From Aquipseudomonas alcaligenes_A (GTDB taxonomy: Bacteria > Pseudomonadota > Gammaproteobacteria > Pseudomonadales > Pseudomonadaceae): a stretch of DNA of 64,000 nt. Location of the stretch: NCBI GenBank assembly GCA_048595745.1, contig CP184361.1; one strand, given 5' to 3'. The translations under genes were made by a program, and so were the position numbers. Positions 27,669-35,947 of this stretch are shown piece after piece. The first letter of the stretch is position 1, and every line of letters begins with the position of its first letter. The notes beneath the pieces were generated by a model. That model worked only from the letters and a program-made list of their open reading frames with translations, made no database searches and had not been told where the DNA came from.

Positions 27669-28298
27669 TCAGTTGGCGGAGCGCTCTTTCTGGATCAGGA
27701 AGTCGGCAACCTGCAGGGTTTCCTGCGGGCCGCCCGAGCTGCGGATGTCGAAACGGTACTTGCCGCCGACGATCAGCACCGGAACGCCGCTGATCTGGTA
27801 GGCGACCGCCAGCTTCTTGGCCTTGGCCATCTGACCCTTCACCGCAAAGGAGTTGAAGGTGCTGAGGAACTTGTTCTTGTCGATGCCATGAGCCGCGAGG
27901 AACTCGGCCATCTCTTCGGCAGTGGCCAGCTTGCGCTTCTCGTTGTGGATGGCATTGAACACGGCGTCATGCACGCGCTGCTCGACACCCATGGACTCCA
28001 GCGTGATGAAGAGCTGCCCATGCACATCCCAGATGCCGCCAAAGAGGGCAGGAATACGCACGAAGTTGACATCGGCCGGCAGTTTCTCGATCCACGGATT
28101 GAGGGTCGGCTCGAACTGGTAGCAGTGCGGGCAGCCGTACCAGAACAGCTCGACCACTTCGATCTTGCCCGGCTGCGACACCGGCACCGGGTTGCTCAGC
28201 TCCTCGTACTGGCGACCGGCTTCGATGTTCTCGGCCTGGGCGTTCAGGCCCAGCAGGCTGAGGCCGGCGAAGGCGGCGCTGAGAATCAGGTTACGCAT
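27669..28298 (-). CDS. dsbA: Thiol:disulfide interchange protein DsbA
   Basis: This is the periplasmic oxidant that forms disulfide bonds in exported proteins. The 209-residue precursor has a signal peptide (MRNLILSAAFAGLSLLGLNAQA) and the thioredoxin-fold active site CPHC (VVELFWYGCPHCYQFEP). It also has the cis-proline segment ISGVPVLIVGGKYR. I chose ATG 28298, with AAGGAG upstream, over a longer frame that would spoil the signal peptide. It lies downstream of the two cytochrome genes but behind the cc4 terminator, so it probably has its own promoter in 28299-28395. Confidence 0.95.
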   Translation of the reverse strand: MRNLILSAAFAGLSLLGLNAQAENIEAGRQYEELSNPVPVSQPGKIEVVELFWYGCPHCYQFEPTLNPWIEKLPADVNFVRIPALFGGIWDVHGQLFITLESMGVEQRVHDAVFNAIHNEKRKLATAEEMAEFLAAHGIDKNKFLSTFNSFAVKGQMAKAKKLAVAYQISGVPVLIVGGKYRFDIRSSGGPQETLQVADFLIQKERSAN

Positions 28299-28395
28299 GC
28301 AGAACTCCTTGAAAATGAGGGCCGCGCAGACACGGCGGTTCGCTTCGACCAACAGTGCGGCAACGGGTTCCAGCATTGTAGCGGCAGCACCAATG

Positions 28396-28422
28396 AAAAA
28401 GGGTGGCCGAGGCCACCCTTTT
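28396..28422 (-). terminator. Rho-independent terminator of the cytochrome c4 gene
   Basis: An 8-bp perfect stem (GGGTGGCC 28401-28408 with GGCCACCC 28411-28418) is flanked by A and T runs. On the minus strand it ends in five T, 22 bases after the cc4 stop. The flanking runs would let it act in both directions. Confidence 0.85.
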
Positions 28423-28444
28423 CTTTACACCTGGCAGCACCTGA

Positions 28445-29062
28445 TCAGTGCAGGCCCTGGATGTAGCTGGACACCGCCTGGATATCCTTGTTGCTCAGCT
28501 TGGCCGCAATGGCGCGCATGATCATGGCATCGCCGTCGTTGGTACGGTTGCCTTCGCGGAAGTCGGTCAACTGCTTGGCGACGTACTGGCTATGCTGGCC
28601 ACCCAGCTTGGGGTACCCAGCAGCAGCCAGACCAGCACCGTCCGGCGAGTGGCAACCGGTGCACGCCGGCATACCTTCAGCCAGCTTGCCGCCACGGAAC
28701 AGCGCCTCGCCACGTTCGACCAGCGCCGGATCGGCGGCGCCAACGCTCATCTTCTGACTGGCAAAGTAGGCGGCAATATCGGCCAGGTCCTGATCGCTCA
28801 GGTTGGTCAGCATCCCCGTCATCTCGACGATCTGCCGCTTGCCGGACTTCACGTCATGCAACTGCTTGAGCAGGTACTTCTCACCCTGCCCAGCCAGTTT
28901 CGGGAAGTTCGGCGCAGCACTGTTGCCATCGGCGCCATGACAGGCACCGCAGACGGCGACCTTGGCCTTGCCGGCTTCAGCATCACCCACGAGGGGGTTG
29001 GCAGCTTGCGCGGCTGCGGAGACGCCCAGGCTCAACAGCAGACTCACGAGTACTTTGTTCAT
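28445..29062 (-). CDS. cc4: Cytochrome c4, diheme
   Basis: This is a periplasmic diheme electron carrier that feeds terminal oxidases. The 205-residue precursor has a signal peptide (MNKVLVSLLLSLGVSAAAQA) and two similar domains, each with a heme site: CGACH (about 38-42) and CTGCH (about 138-142), with distal Met ligands in MTGMLTNLS and the matching MIMRAIAAKLS. It is paired with a c5-type cytochrome gene upstream. The oxidase cluster about 18 kb away is a plausible electron acceptor, though this pairing is inferred. Confidence 0.95.
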   Translation of the reverse strand: MNKVLVSLLLSLGVSAAAQAANPLVGDAEAGKAKVAVCGACHGADGNSAAPNFPKLAGQGEKYLLKQLHDVKSGKRQIVEMTGMLTNLSDQDLADIAAYFASQKMSVGAADPALVERGEALFRGGKLAEGMPACTGCHSPDGAGLAAAGYPKLGGQHSQYVAKQLTDFREGNRTNDGDAMIMRAIAAKLSNKDIQAVSSYIQGLH

Positions 29063-29107
29063 CAGCTAATCCAAATAACGGCTAGAGGTAATTAGGTTTT
29101 TTCGGGA

Positions 29108-29407
29108 CTACTCGCTCATCACCTTGATGACGGCCTGGTAATCCTCGGCACTGCAATCCATGCACAGGCCACGGGGTGGCATGGCATTCAGACCGTTGGT
29201 GACACTCTGTACCAGCGCATCCATGCCCTTGGCCAGTCGTGGTTCCCAGGCCGCCTTGTCGCCCCGTTTGGGCGCCATCGGCAATTGACCATTGTGGCAG
29301 GCCGCACAGGCCTTGGCATAAACCGCTTCCGGATCCTGCGCCGCATTCGCGGCACCCGACAACCACAGTAACGCTGCACTGACGATCAGCACTTTCTTCA
29401 TAGCCAA
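29108..29407 (-). CDS. Cytochrome c5-like monoheme protein
   Basis: This is a periplasmic c-type cytochrome of 99 residues with signal peptide MAMKKVLIVSAALLWLSGAANA. It has the heme motif CAACH (about 34-38), the axial Met in GLNAMPPRG, and the extra CMDC pair near the C-terminus that marks cytochrome c5. It stands 45 bases upstream of cc4 in the same direction, probably in the same transcript, as in P. aeruginosa (PA5491-PA5490). A TATAAT box on the minus strand (29507-29502) is a candidate promoter. Confidence 0.92.
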   Translation of the reverse strand: MAMKKVLIVSAALLWLSGAANAAQDPEAVYAKACAACHNGQLPMAPKRGDKAAWEPRLAKGMDALVQSVTNGLNAMPPRGLCMDCSAEDYQAVIKVMSE

Positions 29408-29501
29408 ACCTCAATCAGGGAGGGAACGGCCTGCGTCTGGTCGCGCAGCGGGTTCTGTCTCGTTCCCGGCGGAAGGACAAAGCGCACACAAAATCTGCGG
29501 C

Positions 29502-29507
29502 ATTATA
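29502..29507 (-). promoter_or_regulatory. Candidate -10 box for the cytochrome c5-c4 genes
   Basis: TATAAT on the minus strand, about 95 bases upstream of the c5 start, lies in the short AT-rich part of the region between the c5 gene and yihA. A convincing -35 is not seen. Confidence 0.4.
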
Positions 29508-29595
29508 TACTGGCGTCGCTGAAACGGAAGCGACAGCATGCCGCGCCCCTCTGGCGCCGCCACGCGTTCCGGCTCCCCGCCCATACGGACTCCCC

Positions 29596-30243
29596 ATGTC
29601 ATCCAGAAACCCCATTCTCGGCCTGTGCCAGCAGGCAACCTTCCTCATCAGCGCCGCCAAGGTCGATCAGTGCCCGGACGACCAGGGCCTGGAAGTGGCC
29701 TTCGCCGGACGCTCCAACGCCGGCAAGTCGAGCGCGCTGAACACCCTGACCCACGCCAACCTGGCGCGGACCTCGAAGACCCCGGGTCGTACCCAGCTGC
29801 TCAACTTCTTCCGCCTGGATGACGAGCGCCGCCTGGTCGACCTGCCGGGCTACGGCTATGCCAAGGTACCGATCCCGCTCAAGCAGCATTGGCAGAAACA
29901 CCTGGAGGCCTACCTGGGCAGCCGCGAAAGCCTGTGCGGACTGGTGCTGATGATGGACATCCGTCATCCGCTGACCGAGTTCGACAACATGATGCTCGAC
30001 TGGTGCAAGGCCAGCGGCATGCCGCTGCACATCCTGCTGACCAAGGCCGACAAGCTGACCTTCGGCGCAGCCAAGAACACCCTGCTCAAGGTCCGCCAGG
30101 AAATCCGCAAGGGTTGGGGCGACGAGGTCGCCAGCATCCAGCTGTTCTCCGCGCCCAAGCGCCAGGGCGTGGACGAAGCCCAGCTTGTACTGGCCCAGTG
30201 GCTGGGACTGATCGAGGAAGAAGAGGCGGAACAGGACGCCTGA
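29596..30243 (+). CDS. engB: YihA/EngB ribosome-biogenesis GTPase
   Basis: This small GTPase is needed for assembly of the large ribosomal subunit. The 215-residue protein has G1 GRSNAGKSS (about 40-48), G2 with SKTPGRTQLLNFF, G3 DLPGYGYAKVP, G4 LTKADKL and G5 FSAPKRQGVDE. Length is normal. It is followed by the sRNA gene ersA and then polA on the other strand, the same order in which enterobacteria have yihA, spf and polA. Confidence 0.95.
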   Translation: MSSRNPILGLCQQATFLISAAKVDQCPDDQGLEVAFAGRSNAGKSSALNTLTHANLARTSKTPGRTQLLNFFRLDDERRLVDLPGYGYAKVPIPLKQHWQKHLEAYLGSRESLCGLVLMMDIRHPLTEFDNMMLDWCKASGMPLHILLTKADKLTFGAAKNTLLKVRQEIRKGWGDEVASIQLFSAPKRQGVDEAQLVLAQWLGLIEEEEAEQDA

Positions 30244-30311
30244 CCCTGCACCCCACGACCGGCTGAAACCCCTGCCAGTGGGGCTGATGCCGGCCCGCGG
30301 GCGTTCGCCGG

Positions 30312-30438
30312 GCAAAAAAAACCCCGGGCTTCGTATGGGGAGGGAGAAGACCGGGGTTCAATTCTGAACCGCTAGGGCGGGGTTCAGAGATCTGCCAACA
30401 CTAAAACACAGGAGCATCGAAGGGCTTCGTTGCCATTC
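30312..30438 (-). ncRNA. ersA: ErsA small RNA (Spot 42 position)
   Basis: The yihA-polA gap holds a minus-strand transcription unit with a promoter at one end and a terminator at the other. The start near 30438 is set by the AlgU-type promoter, and the end is the T-run at 30321-30314, giving about 125 nucleotides. The terminator stem (30356-30351 with 30327-30322) carries a long U/C-rich loop with TCTCCCTCCCC. In P. aeruginosa the 132-nt sRNA ErsA lies in this gap and is AlgU (sigma-22) dependent, controlling algC, oprD and others. The call rests on location, promoter type, size and the C-rich loop. Confidence 0.8.
30314..30357 (-). terminator. Terminator of ersA
   Basis: On the minus strand, CCCCGG and CCGGGG pair across a U/C-rich loop and eight T follow (30321-30314). 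It is part of the mature ErsA-like RNA. Confidence 0.8.
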
Positions 30439-30446
30439 ACGATCTC

Positions 30447-30475
30447 TGACCCCCCTTTTCCAGCAATAGTTCAGA
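30447..30475 (-). promoter_or_regulatory. AlgU (sigma-22)-type promoter of ersA
   Basis: On the minus strand GAACTA (30475-30470), 17 bases, then TCAGA match the AlgU/RpoE-class consensus GAACTT-N16/17-TCTGA with small deviations. Spacing to the presumed ersA start is about seven bases. Confidence 0.7.
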
Positions 30476-30555
30476 TTTTTTTAAATCGCATTGCGATAAG
30501 CAGGGCCGCCTTTAGTCGCAACAGCAATTTACCTGCGACCTTATGCCGCAACGCC

Positions 30556-33342
30556 TCAGTGCGCCTCGTCCCAGTTGTTGCCCACCCCGGCTTCGACCAC
30601 CAGCGGCACATCCAGCTCGGCGGCGCCGCTCATCAATGGTAGAAGGCCGGCACGCAGCGCCTCGACCTGATCCTCGCGCACCTCCAGAACCAGTTCGTCG
30701 TGCACCTGCAGTATGACTTTCGCATCCAGCCCGGACTGCGGCAGCCACTGGTCCACGGCGATCATCGCGCGCTTCATGATGTCCGCCGCGGTGCCCTGCA
30801 TCGGCGCGTTGATCGCCGTGCGCTCGGCACCCTTGCGCAGGGCCGGGTTCTTCGCATGGATGTCCGGCAGATAGAGGCGGCGGCCGAACAGGGTCTCGAC
30901 ATAGCCCTGCTGGGTCGCCTGCTCGCGGGTGCGCTCCATATAGGCGAGCACGCCGGGGTAGCGGGCGAAATAGGTGTCGATATAGGCCTGCGCCTGCTTG
31001 CGATCGACGCCGATCTGCTTGGCCAGGCCGAAGGCGCTCATGCCGTAGATCAGGCCGAAGTTGATCGCCTTGGCGCTGCGGCGCTGGTCGGAGCTGACCT
31101 GCTCCAGTGGCACGCCGAACACCTCGGCGGCGGTGGCCCGGTGCACGTCGCGGTCGTGGCGGAAGGCGTCCAGCAGGCCCTCGTCCTTGGCCAGGTGCGC
31201 CATGATGCGCAGCTCGATCTGCGAGTAGTCCGCCGACATCAGCTTGTAGCCTGCGGGCGCGACAAAGGCCTGGCGGATACGCCGGCCCTCGGCGGTTCGG
31301 ATCGGGATGTTCTGCAGGTTCGGGTCGGTCGACGACAACCGCCCGGTGGCTGCCACCGCCTGGTGGTAGCTGGTGTGGATGCGCCCGGTGCGCGGGTTGA
31401 TCTGCTCCGGCAACTTGTCGGTGTAGGTGCTCTTCAGCTTGCTCAGTGAGCGGTACTCCATCAGCAGCTTGGGCAGGGCGTGATCCTGCTCGGCCAGTTC
31501 GGCCAGCACGTTCTCGGCGGTGGACGGCTGGCCGGTGGCGGTCTTGCTCAGCACCGGCAGGCCGAGCTTGTCGTAGAGGATGGCACCGAGCTGCTTGGGC
31601 GAGCCGAGGTTGAACTCCTGGCCGGCCAGCTCGTAGGCCTGGCGCTCCAGCGCCACCAGGCGCTCGCCCAGCTCCAGGCTCTGCTGGCCGAGCAGCTTGG
31701 CATCGACCAGCGCGCCGTTGCGCTCGATACGCGCCAGCACCGGTACCAGCGGCATCTCGATGTCCTTGAGCACCTTGGCCAGGCTCGGCGTGGCCTGCAG
31801 CCTGGCCCACAGGGTCTGGTGCAGGCGCAGCGTCACGTCGGCGTCTTCGGCGGCGTAAGGGCCGGCCTGCTCAAGGGCGATCTGGTCGAACGTCAGCTGC
31901 TTGGCGCCCTTGCCGGCAATGTCCTCGAAGCGGATGGTGCTGTGCTCCAGGTACTTCATGGCCAGGCTGTCCATGTCGTGGCGGGTCGCCGTGGAGTCCA
32001 GCACATAGGATTCCAGCATGGTGTCGAAGGCCACGCCCTGCACCTCGATCGGCGTGGTCGCGTGGGCCAGCACGTTCATGTCGTACTTGGCGTGCTGGCC
32101 GACCTTGGCCTTGGCCGGGTCTTCCAGGATCGGCTTGAGCGCACGCAGCACCGCGTCGCGATCCAACTGCGCCGGCACGCCCATGTAGGAGTGGGCCAGC
32201 GGCACATAGGCAGCCTCGCCGGCCTCGACGGCGAAGGACACGCCGACCACCTGGGCCTGCTGCGGGTCGAGGCTAGTGGTCTCGGTGTCGAAGGCGATCA
32301 GCTCGGCGCCTTCCAGCTTCTTCAGCCAGGCGTCGAAGCGGGCCTGCTCCAGCACCGTCTCGTAGCGCGATTCGCTGGCCGGCTGCTCGGCAACGGCAGT
32401 AGGCTCGGGCGCATCGAACAGGCCACCGATCGGCGCCGGCACCGTGGCCGGGCGGGCCTTGGGCTGCTGGCGCTGCAGCTCGTCGAGCCAGCCCTTGAAC
32501 TCCAGTTCGGTATACAGGGTGACCAGCGCGGCACGGTCTGGCTCGCCGGGGTGCAGGTCGTCGACGCCGACGTCCAGCTCCACATCGGTCTTGATGGTCG
32601 CCAACTGGTAGGAGAGGAAGGCCATCTCCTTGTGCTCGGCGAGCTTGGCCGGCAGGGTCTTGGCGCCGCGGATCGGCAGCTCGGGCACCTTGTCCAGGCT
32701 GGCATAGAGCACGTCGAGGCCGCCGCCGACACCGACCAGCAGGCCCAGCGCGGTCTTCTCGCCGACGCCGGGCACGCCGGGGATGTTGTCGACCTTGTCG
32801 CCCATCAGGGCCAGGTAGTCGATGATCAGCTCCGGGCCGACGCCGAATTTCTCGCGCACGCCCTCGATGTCATAAACGCTGCCGGTCATGGTGTTGACCA
32901 GGGTGACATGCGGGCAAACCAGCTGGGCCATGTCCTTGTCACCGGTGGAGATCACCACGTCGCGGCCGAGCGCGGCGGTCTGCCGGGCCAGGGTGCCGAT
33001 CACGTCGTCGGCCTCCACGCCTTCCATGCACAGCAGCGGGTAGCCGAGGGCGCGCACGGCGGCGTGCAGCGGCTCGACCTGACCGCGCAGCTCCTCGGGC
33101 ATGGGCGGGCGATGCGCCTTGTAGTGTTCGAACATCTGGTCGCGGAAGGTCGGGCCCTTGGCGTCGAACACCACCGCGAAGGGGCTGTCCGGGTATTGCT
33201 TGCGCAGGCTCTTGAGCATGTTCAGCACGCCCTTCACCGCGCCGGTCTGCAGGCCCTTGGAGTTGGCCAGTGGCGGCAGGGCGTGGAAGGCGCGGTACAG
33301 GTAGGAGGAACCGTCGACCAGAACGAGAGGGGCCTTGGACAT
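30556..33342 (-). CDS. polA: DNA polymerase I
   Basis: This enzyme performs gap filling, RNA primer removal and repair synthesis. The 928-residue protein starts MSKAPLVLVDGSSYLYRAFHALPPL (5'-3' exonuclease domain, 1-300; VEADDVIGTLA, GDKVDNIPGVPGVGEKTA). A 3'-5' exonuclease domain follows (about 325-520; IAFDTETTSLDPQ, KYDMNVLA). The polymerase domain has DYSQIELRIMAHL (motif A), RRSAKAINFGLIYGMSAFGLA (motif B) and LQVHDELVLEV (motif C). All three activities look intact. The ATG at 33342 fits other Pseudomonas PolA proteins; a TTG four codons upstream is an alternative because the ribosome site (AAAAGG) is distant. Confidence 0.97.
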   Translation of the reverse strand: MSKAPLVLVDGSSYLYRAFHALPPLANSKGLQTGAVKGVLNMLKSLRKQYPDSPFAVVFDAKGPTFRDQMFEHYKAHRPPMPEELRGQVEPLHAAVRALGYPLLCMEGVEADDVIGTLARQTAALGRDVVISTGDKDMAQLVCPHVTLVNTMTGSVYDIEGVREKFGVGPELIIDYLALMGDKVDNIPGVPGVGEKTALGLLVGVGGGLDVLYASLDKVPELPIRGAKTLPAKLAEHKEMAFLSYQLATIKTDVELDVGVDDLHPGEPDRAALVTLYTELEFKGWLDELQRQQPKARPATVPAPIGGLFDAPEPTAVAEQPASESRYETVLEQARFDAWLKKLEGAELIAFDTETTSLDPQQAQVVGVSFAVEAGEAAYVPLAHSYMGVPAQLDRDAVLRALKPILEDPAKAKVGQHAKYDMNVLAHATTPIEVQGVAFDTMLESYVLDSTATRHDMDSLAMKYLEHSTIRFEDIAGKGAKQLTFDQIALEQAGPYAAEDADVTLRLHQTLWARLQATPSLAKVLKDIEMPLVPVLARIERNGALVDAKLLGQQSLELGERLVALERQAYELAGQEFNLGSPKQLGAILYDKLGLPVLSKTATGQPSTAENVLAELAEQDHALPKLLMEYRSLSKLKSTYTDKLPEQINPRTGRIHTSYHQAVAATGRLSSTDPNLQNIPIRTAEGRRIRQAFVAPAGYKLMSADYSQIELRIMAHLAKDEGLLDAFRHDRDVHRATAAEVFGVPLEQVSSDQRRSAKAINFGLIYGMSAFGLAKQIGVDRKQAQAYIDTYFARYPGVLAYMERTREQATQQGYVETLFGRRLYLPDIHAKNPALRKGAERTAINAPMQGTAADIMKRAMIAVDQWLPQSGLDAKVILQVHDELVLEVREDQVEALRAGLLPLMSGAAELDVPLVVEAGVGNNWDEAH

Positions 33343-33416
33343 GCTTGGAATCAACCTTTTGCCGGGTGCGAGCGCTAGAATGGCTGCATCAACCTGAAGA
33401 AAGGGACAAGGTTACC

Positions 33417-33701
33417 ATGCGCCTGCTCACCCGCCTGACCCTGGCCGCCCTGCTGGCCGCCAGCCCGATGCTCGCCCTGGCCGAGGAAGAAGTCACCGGC
33501 GACCCGGACGTGACCATCCGCCAGGATGGCGACAAGACCATCACCGAGTACCGGCAGAACGGCTTCCTCTACGCCATCAAGGTCACGCCGAAGAACGGCA
33601 AGCCGTACTTCCTGGTGCGTGCCGACGGCAGCGAGGGCAACTTCATCCGCTCCGACCAGCCGGACATGCTGATTCCCGCCTGGGAAATCTTCAGCTGGTA
33701 A
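33417..33701 (+). CDS. DUF2782 family periplasmic protein
   Basis: The small exported protein has 94 residues, with a signal peptide (MRLLTRLTLAALLAASPMLALA) and a short body of the DUF2782 type: PDVTIRQDGDKTITEYRQNGFLYAIKVTPKNGKPYFLVRADG, ending in PAWEIFSW. The role is unknown. It starts 75 bases from polA on the other strand and ends four bases before thrB, so the two are very likely co-transcribed, as in P. aeruginosa (PA5494-PA5495). ATG 33417 was chosen because it gives a clean signal peptide; longer frames do not. Confidence 0.88.
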   Translation: MRLLTRLTLAALLAASPMLALAEEEVTGDPDVTIRQDGDKTITEYRQNGFLYAIKVTPKNGKPYFLVRADGSEGNFIRSDQPDMLIPAWEIFSW

Positions 33702-33705
33702 GTCC

Positions 33706-34656
33706 ATGTCCGTTTTCACGCCCCTTGAACGCCCAGAGCTGGAAACCTTCCTCGAACCCTACGGGCTTGGTCGCCTGAAGGATTTCCAGGGCATCGCCGC
33801 CGGCAGCGAGAACAGCAACTTCTTCATCAGCCTGGAGGGCGGCGAATTCGTCCTCACCCTGGTGGAGCGCGGCCCGCGCGCCGACATGCCGTTCTTCGTC
33901 GAACTGCTGGAACGCCTGCACCAAGCCGGCCTGCCGGTACCCTACGGCATCGCCACCGGCAACGGCGAAGTGCTGCGCGAACTGGCCGGCAAGCCGGCGC
34001 TGCTGCAGCCGCGCCTGTCCGGCAAGCATGTCGACCAGCCCAACCCCCACCACTGCGCGGAAATCGGCGCCTGGCTAGCGCGCCTGCACCTGGCGACCCG
34101 CGAGCATATTCTGGAACGGCGCAGCGACCGCGGCCTCGACTGGATGCTCGAAGAAGGCCCGGTGCTGGCCCTGGAGCTGCATGACGAACAGCTGCCGCTG
34201 CTGCGCGACAGCCTGCACGAGGTGGCCGAGCTGAAGGCGCGCATCCTCGCGCTGCCGCGCGCCAACCTGCATGCCGACCTGTTCATCGACAACGCGCTGT
34301 TCGACGGCAACCAGCTGGCGGGAGTGATCGACTTCTATAACGCCTGCTCGGGGCCGATGCTCTACGACCTGGCGATCACCCTCAACGACTGGTGTTCGAC
34401 AGCCGACCAGCGCCTCGATGGCCCGCGCGCCCAGGCACTGCTCGGTGCCTATGCCGCGCTGCGGCCCTTCACCCGCGCCGAAGCCGAGCTGTGGCCGGCC
34501 ATGCTGCGCATCGCCTGCCTGCGCTTCTGGCTGTCCAGACTGATCGCCGCGCGACGCTTCCAAGGCCGCGACGTGCTGGTCAAGGACCCCGGCGAGTTCC
34601 AGCGCCGCCTGGCGCAGCGCCAGCAGGTCGCCCTGGCGCTACCGTTCGCCTTCTGA
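33706..34656 (+). CDS. thrB: Homoserine kinase, ThrB type II
   Basis: The enzyme phosphorylates homoserine to O-phosphohomoserine in threonine synthesis. The 316-residue protein belongs to the aminoglycoside-phosphotransferase-like class used by pseudomonads, not the GHMP class of enterics. Signatures are IAAGSENSNFFISLEGGEFVLTL (nucleotide loop), NLHADLFIDNALFDG (catalytic loop with Asp) and LAGVIDFYNACSGPMLYDLAI (metal-binding Asp). Length is normal. Its 3' end overlaps the convergent small gene at 34639 by 18 bases. In P. aeruginosa nrdJ genes follow thrB; here znuA comes almost at once. Confidence 0.95.
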   Translation: MSVFTPLERPELETFLEPYGLGRLKDFQGIAAGSENSNFFISLEGGEFVLTLVERGPRADMPFFVELLERLHQAGLPVPYGIATGNGEVLRELAGKPALLQPRLSGKHVDQPNPHHCAEIGAWLARLHLATREHILERRSDRGLDWMLEEGPVLALELHDEQLPLLRDSLHEVAELKARILALPRANLHADLFIDNALFDGNQLAGVIDFYNACSGPMLYDLAITLNDWCSTADQRLDGPRAQALLGAYAALRPFTRAEAELWPAMLRIACLRFWLSRLIAARRFQGRDVLVKDPGEFQRRLAQRQQVALALPFAF

Positions 34657-34980
34657 GACGGGCTGCAGGCTGTACAGCCAGCGCTCACCCGCGGGATGGG
34701 CGAGCGGCTGCAGCTGGCCGAACTCGCCCTTGTCGATCAACAGCTCCAGCTGCGCCTGCGCGTTGTACTCGCAGAAGCGCAGACGCAGGCGGGTGCCGGC
34801 CGGCAGGGTAATGCCGGCGCCATCCTGCAGGGCAACACCGACGCGGTAATCCCGAAAGTCACCGGCGCACAGCAGGTCGGTCAGCCCGGCCTGCCAGCGG
34901 GCGGCATGCCAGCCCAGCAGCGCGCTCAGGCCCATCAGCGATAGCGTCGTCGCCGCCCACAGCAGACGCCGGCGGCGCAT
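34639..34980 (-). CDS. Small membrane-anchored protein coupled to znuA
   Basis: I do not recognise a family. The 113-residue product has one N-terminal membrane helix (LLWAATTLSLMGLSALLGW), probably an uncleaved anchor, then a periplasmic part with two cysteines (LLCAGDFRDYRVG and LRLRFCEYNAQAQLELLID). The start ATG overlaps the znuA stop (TGATG at 34982-34978), so it is very likely translated from the znuA message and Zur-controlled. The 3' end overlaps thrB by 18 bases. A zinc-related envelope role is an inference from position only. Confidence 0.72.
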   Translation of the reverse strand: MRRRRLLWAATTLSLMGLSALLGWHAARWQAGLTDLLCAGDFRDYRVGVALQDGAGITLPAGTRLRLRFCEYNAQAQLELLIDKGEFGQLQPLAHPAGERWLYSLQPVSEGER

Positions 34981-35885
34981 CAGAGACCTTCCAGGCAGCC
35001 GGCCAATTGTCCGGCCAGCGCCTCCAGCAATTGCTCGTAGCTGCGAGCCTCGGCGCCCAGCGCATCCAGCTCGGCCAGCCGCACCGGCAGGCCGGCGGAG
35101 AGCGTCTCGGCCAGACGCGGACGCAGCGGCGGCTCACTGAACACGCAGGCCGCGCCGGTCGCCTTGAGCCGCTCGCGCATCGCCGCGACGTGGCGGGCGC
35201 CGGGCTGAACCTCGCTGGCGGCAGTGAATACGCCGGCGTGCTGCAGGCCGTAAGCACTCTCGAAGTAGTCGAAGGCCTGGTGGAAGACAAAGAAGGGCTT
35301 GCCGGCCAGCGGTGCCAGGCGCTCCCTGAGGCGAACATCCAGCGCGCCCAGGCGCTGCTCGAAGGCCTGCAGGTTGGCCTGGTACAGCGCGGCATTGGCG
35401 GGGTCGACCATGGTCAGGTCGGCCGCCATCTTCGCGGCGATCACCCGCGCATTGGCCGGCAGCAACCAGAGGTGCGCGTCCAGGCTGCCAGGACGGTGAT
35501 CATGGTCATGATCGTCATGCTCGTGGTGGTGCTCGTCCTCACCGTGCGCCGCCTGGCCAAAGTGACGCAGGGTCATGCCCGGCAGCGCCTGCACCGCCAC
35601 GCTGGGCTTGTCGCGGCCCGCCAGCACGCGCGGCAGGAAGCCTTCCAGGTCCGGGCCGACCCAATACAGCAGGTCGGCGCCCTCGACCCGACGCACATCG
35701 GACGGGCGCAGGGCGAAGTGATGCGGCGAGGCGCCCGGCGGCAGCAGCACTTCGGGGCTGCCAGCGCCCTCTTGAACGGCTGCGGCGATCAGCTGCAGCG
35801 GCTTGATGCTGGCCAGCACGCGCACTTCGGCGCGGGCGGAAAGGACGGTGAGACTGAGCAGGAGCAGAACAAGGAGGCGCGACAC
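34980..35885 (-). CDS. znuA: ZnuA, periplasmic zinc-binding protein
   Basis: This is the substrate-binding protein of the ZnuABC zinc importer. The 301-residue precursor has a signal peptide (MSRLLVLLLLSLTVLSARA). It has zinc ligands in PGASPHHFALRP, a His/Asp-rich loop (about 115-133; HGEDEHHHEHDDHDHDH) that marks zinc rather than manganese specificity, DAHLWLLPANARVIA, and FFVFHQAFDYFESAYGL. It is divergent from zur, with a Zur-like operator between. Its stop overlaps the start of a small downstream gene. Confidence 0.95.
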   Translation of the reverse strand: MSRLLVLLLLSLTVLSARAEVRVLASIKPLQLIAAAVQEGAGSPEVLLPPGASPHHFALRPSDVRRVEGADLLYWVGPDLEGFLPRVLAGRDKPSVAVQALPGMTLRHFGQAAHGEDEHHHEHDDHDHDHRPGSLDAHLWLLPANARVIAAKMAADLTMVDPANAALYQANLQAFEQRLGALDVRLRERLAPLAGKPFFVFHQAFDYFESAYGLQHAGVFTAASEVQPGARHVAAMRERLKATGAACVFSEPPLRPRLAETLSAGLPVRLAELDALGAEARSYEQLLEALAGQLAGCLEGL

Positions 35886-35905
35886 GGAACAACACTCGGC
35901 GGGTC

Positions 35906-35929
35906 AAGAGTAATAGAATAACGTCTCTT
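35906..35929. promoter_or_regulatory. Candidate Zur operator between znuA and zur
   Basis: An imperfect palindrome with arms AAGAG (35906-35910) and CTCTT (35925-35929) around TAATAGAATAAC resembles Zur boxes (GTTATAxTATAAC-like core). Centred in the 62-base gap, it could serve both directions. Confidence 0.6.
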
Positions 35930-35947
35930 CACCCGGACGTCCCCGTC

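Noticed and set aside
30290..30321. Terminator for yihA on the plus strand
   Set aside because: The GC-rich inverted repeat here is followed by A, not T, on the plus strand. The A-run is the T-run of the minus-strand sRNA terminator.
31480..33378. 632-codon plus-strand frame opposite polA
   Set aside because: Antisense shadow; polA has all catalytic motifs and the plus-strand product is Gln/Leu/Gly-rich without domains.
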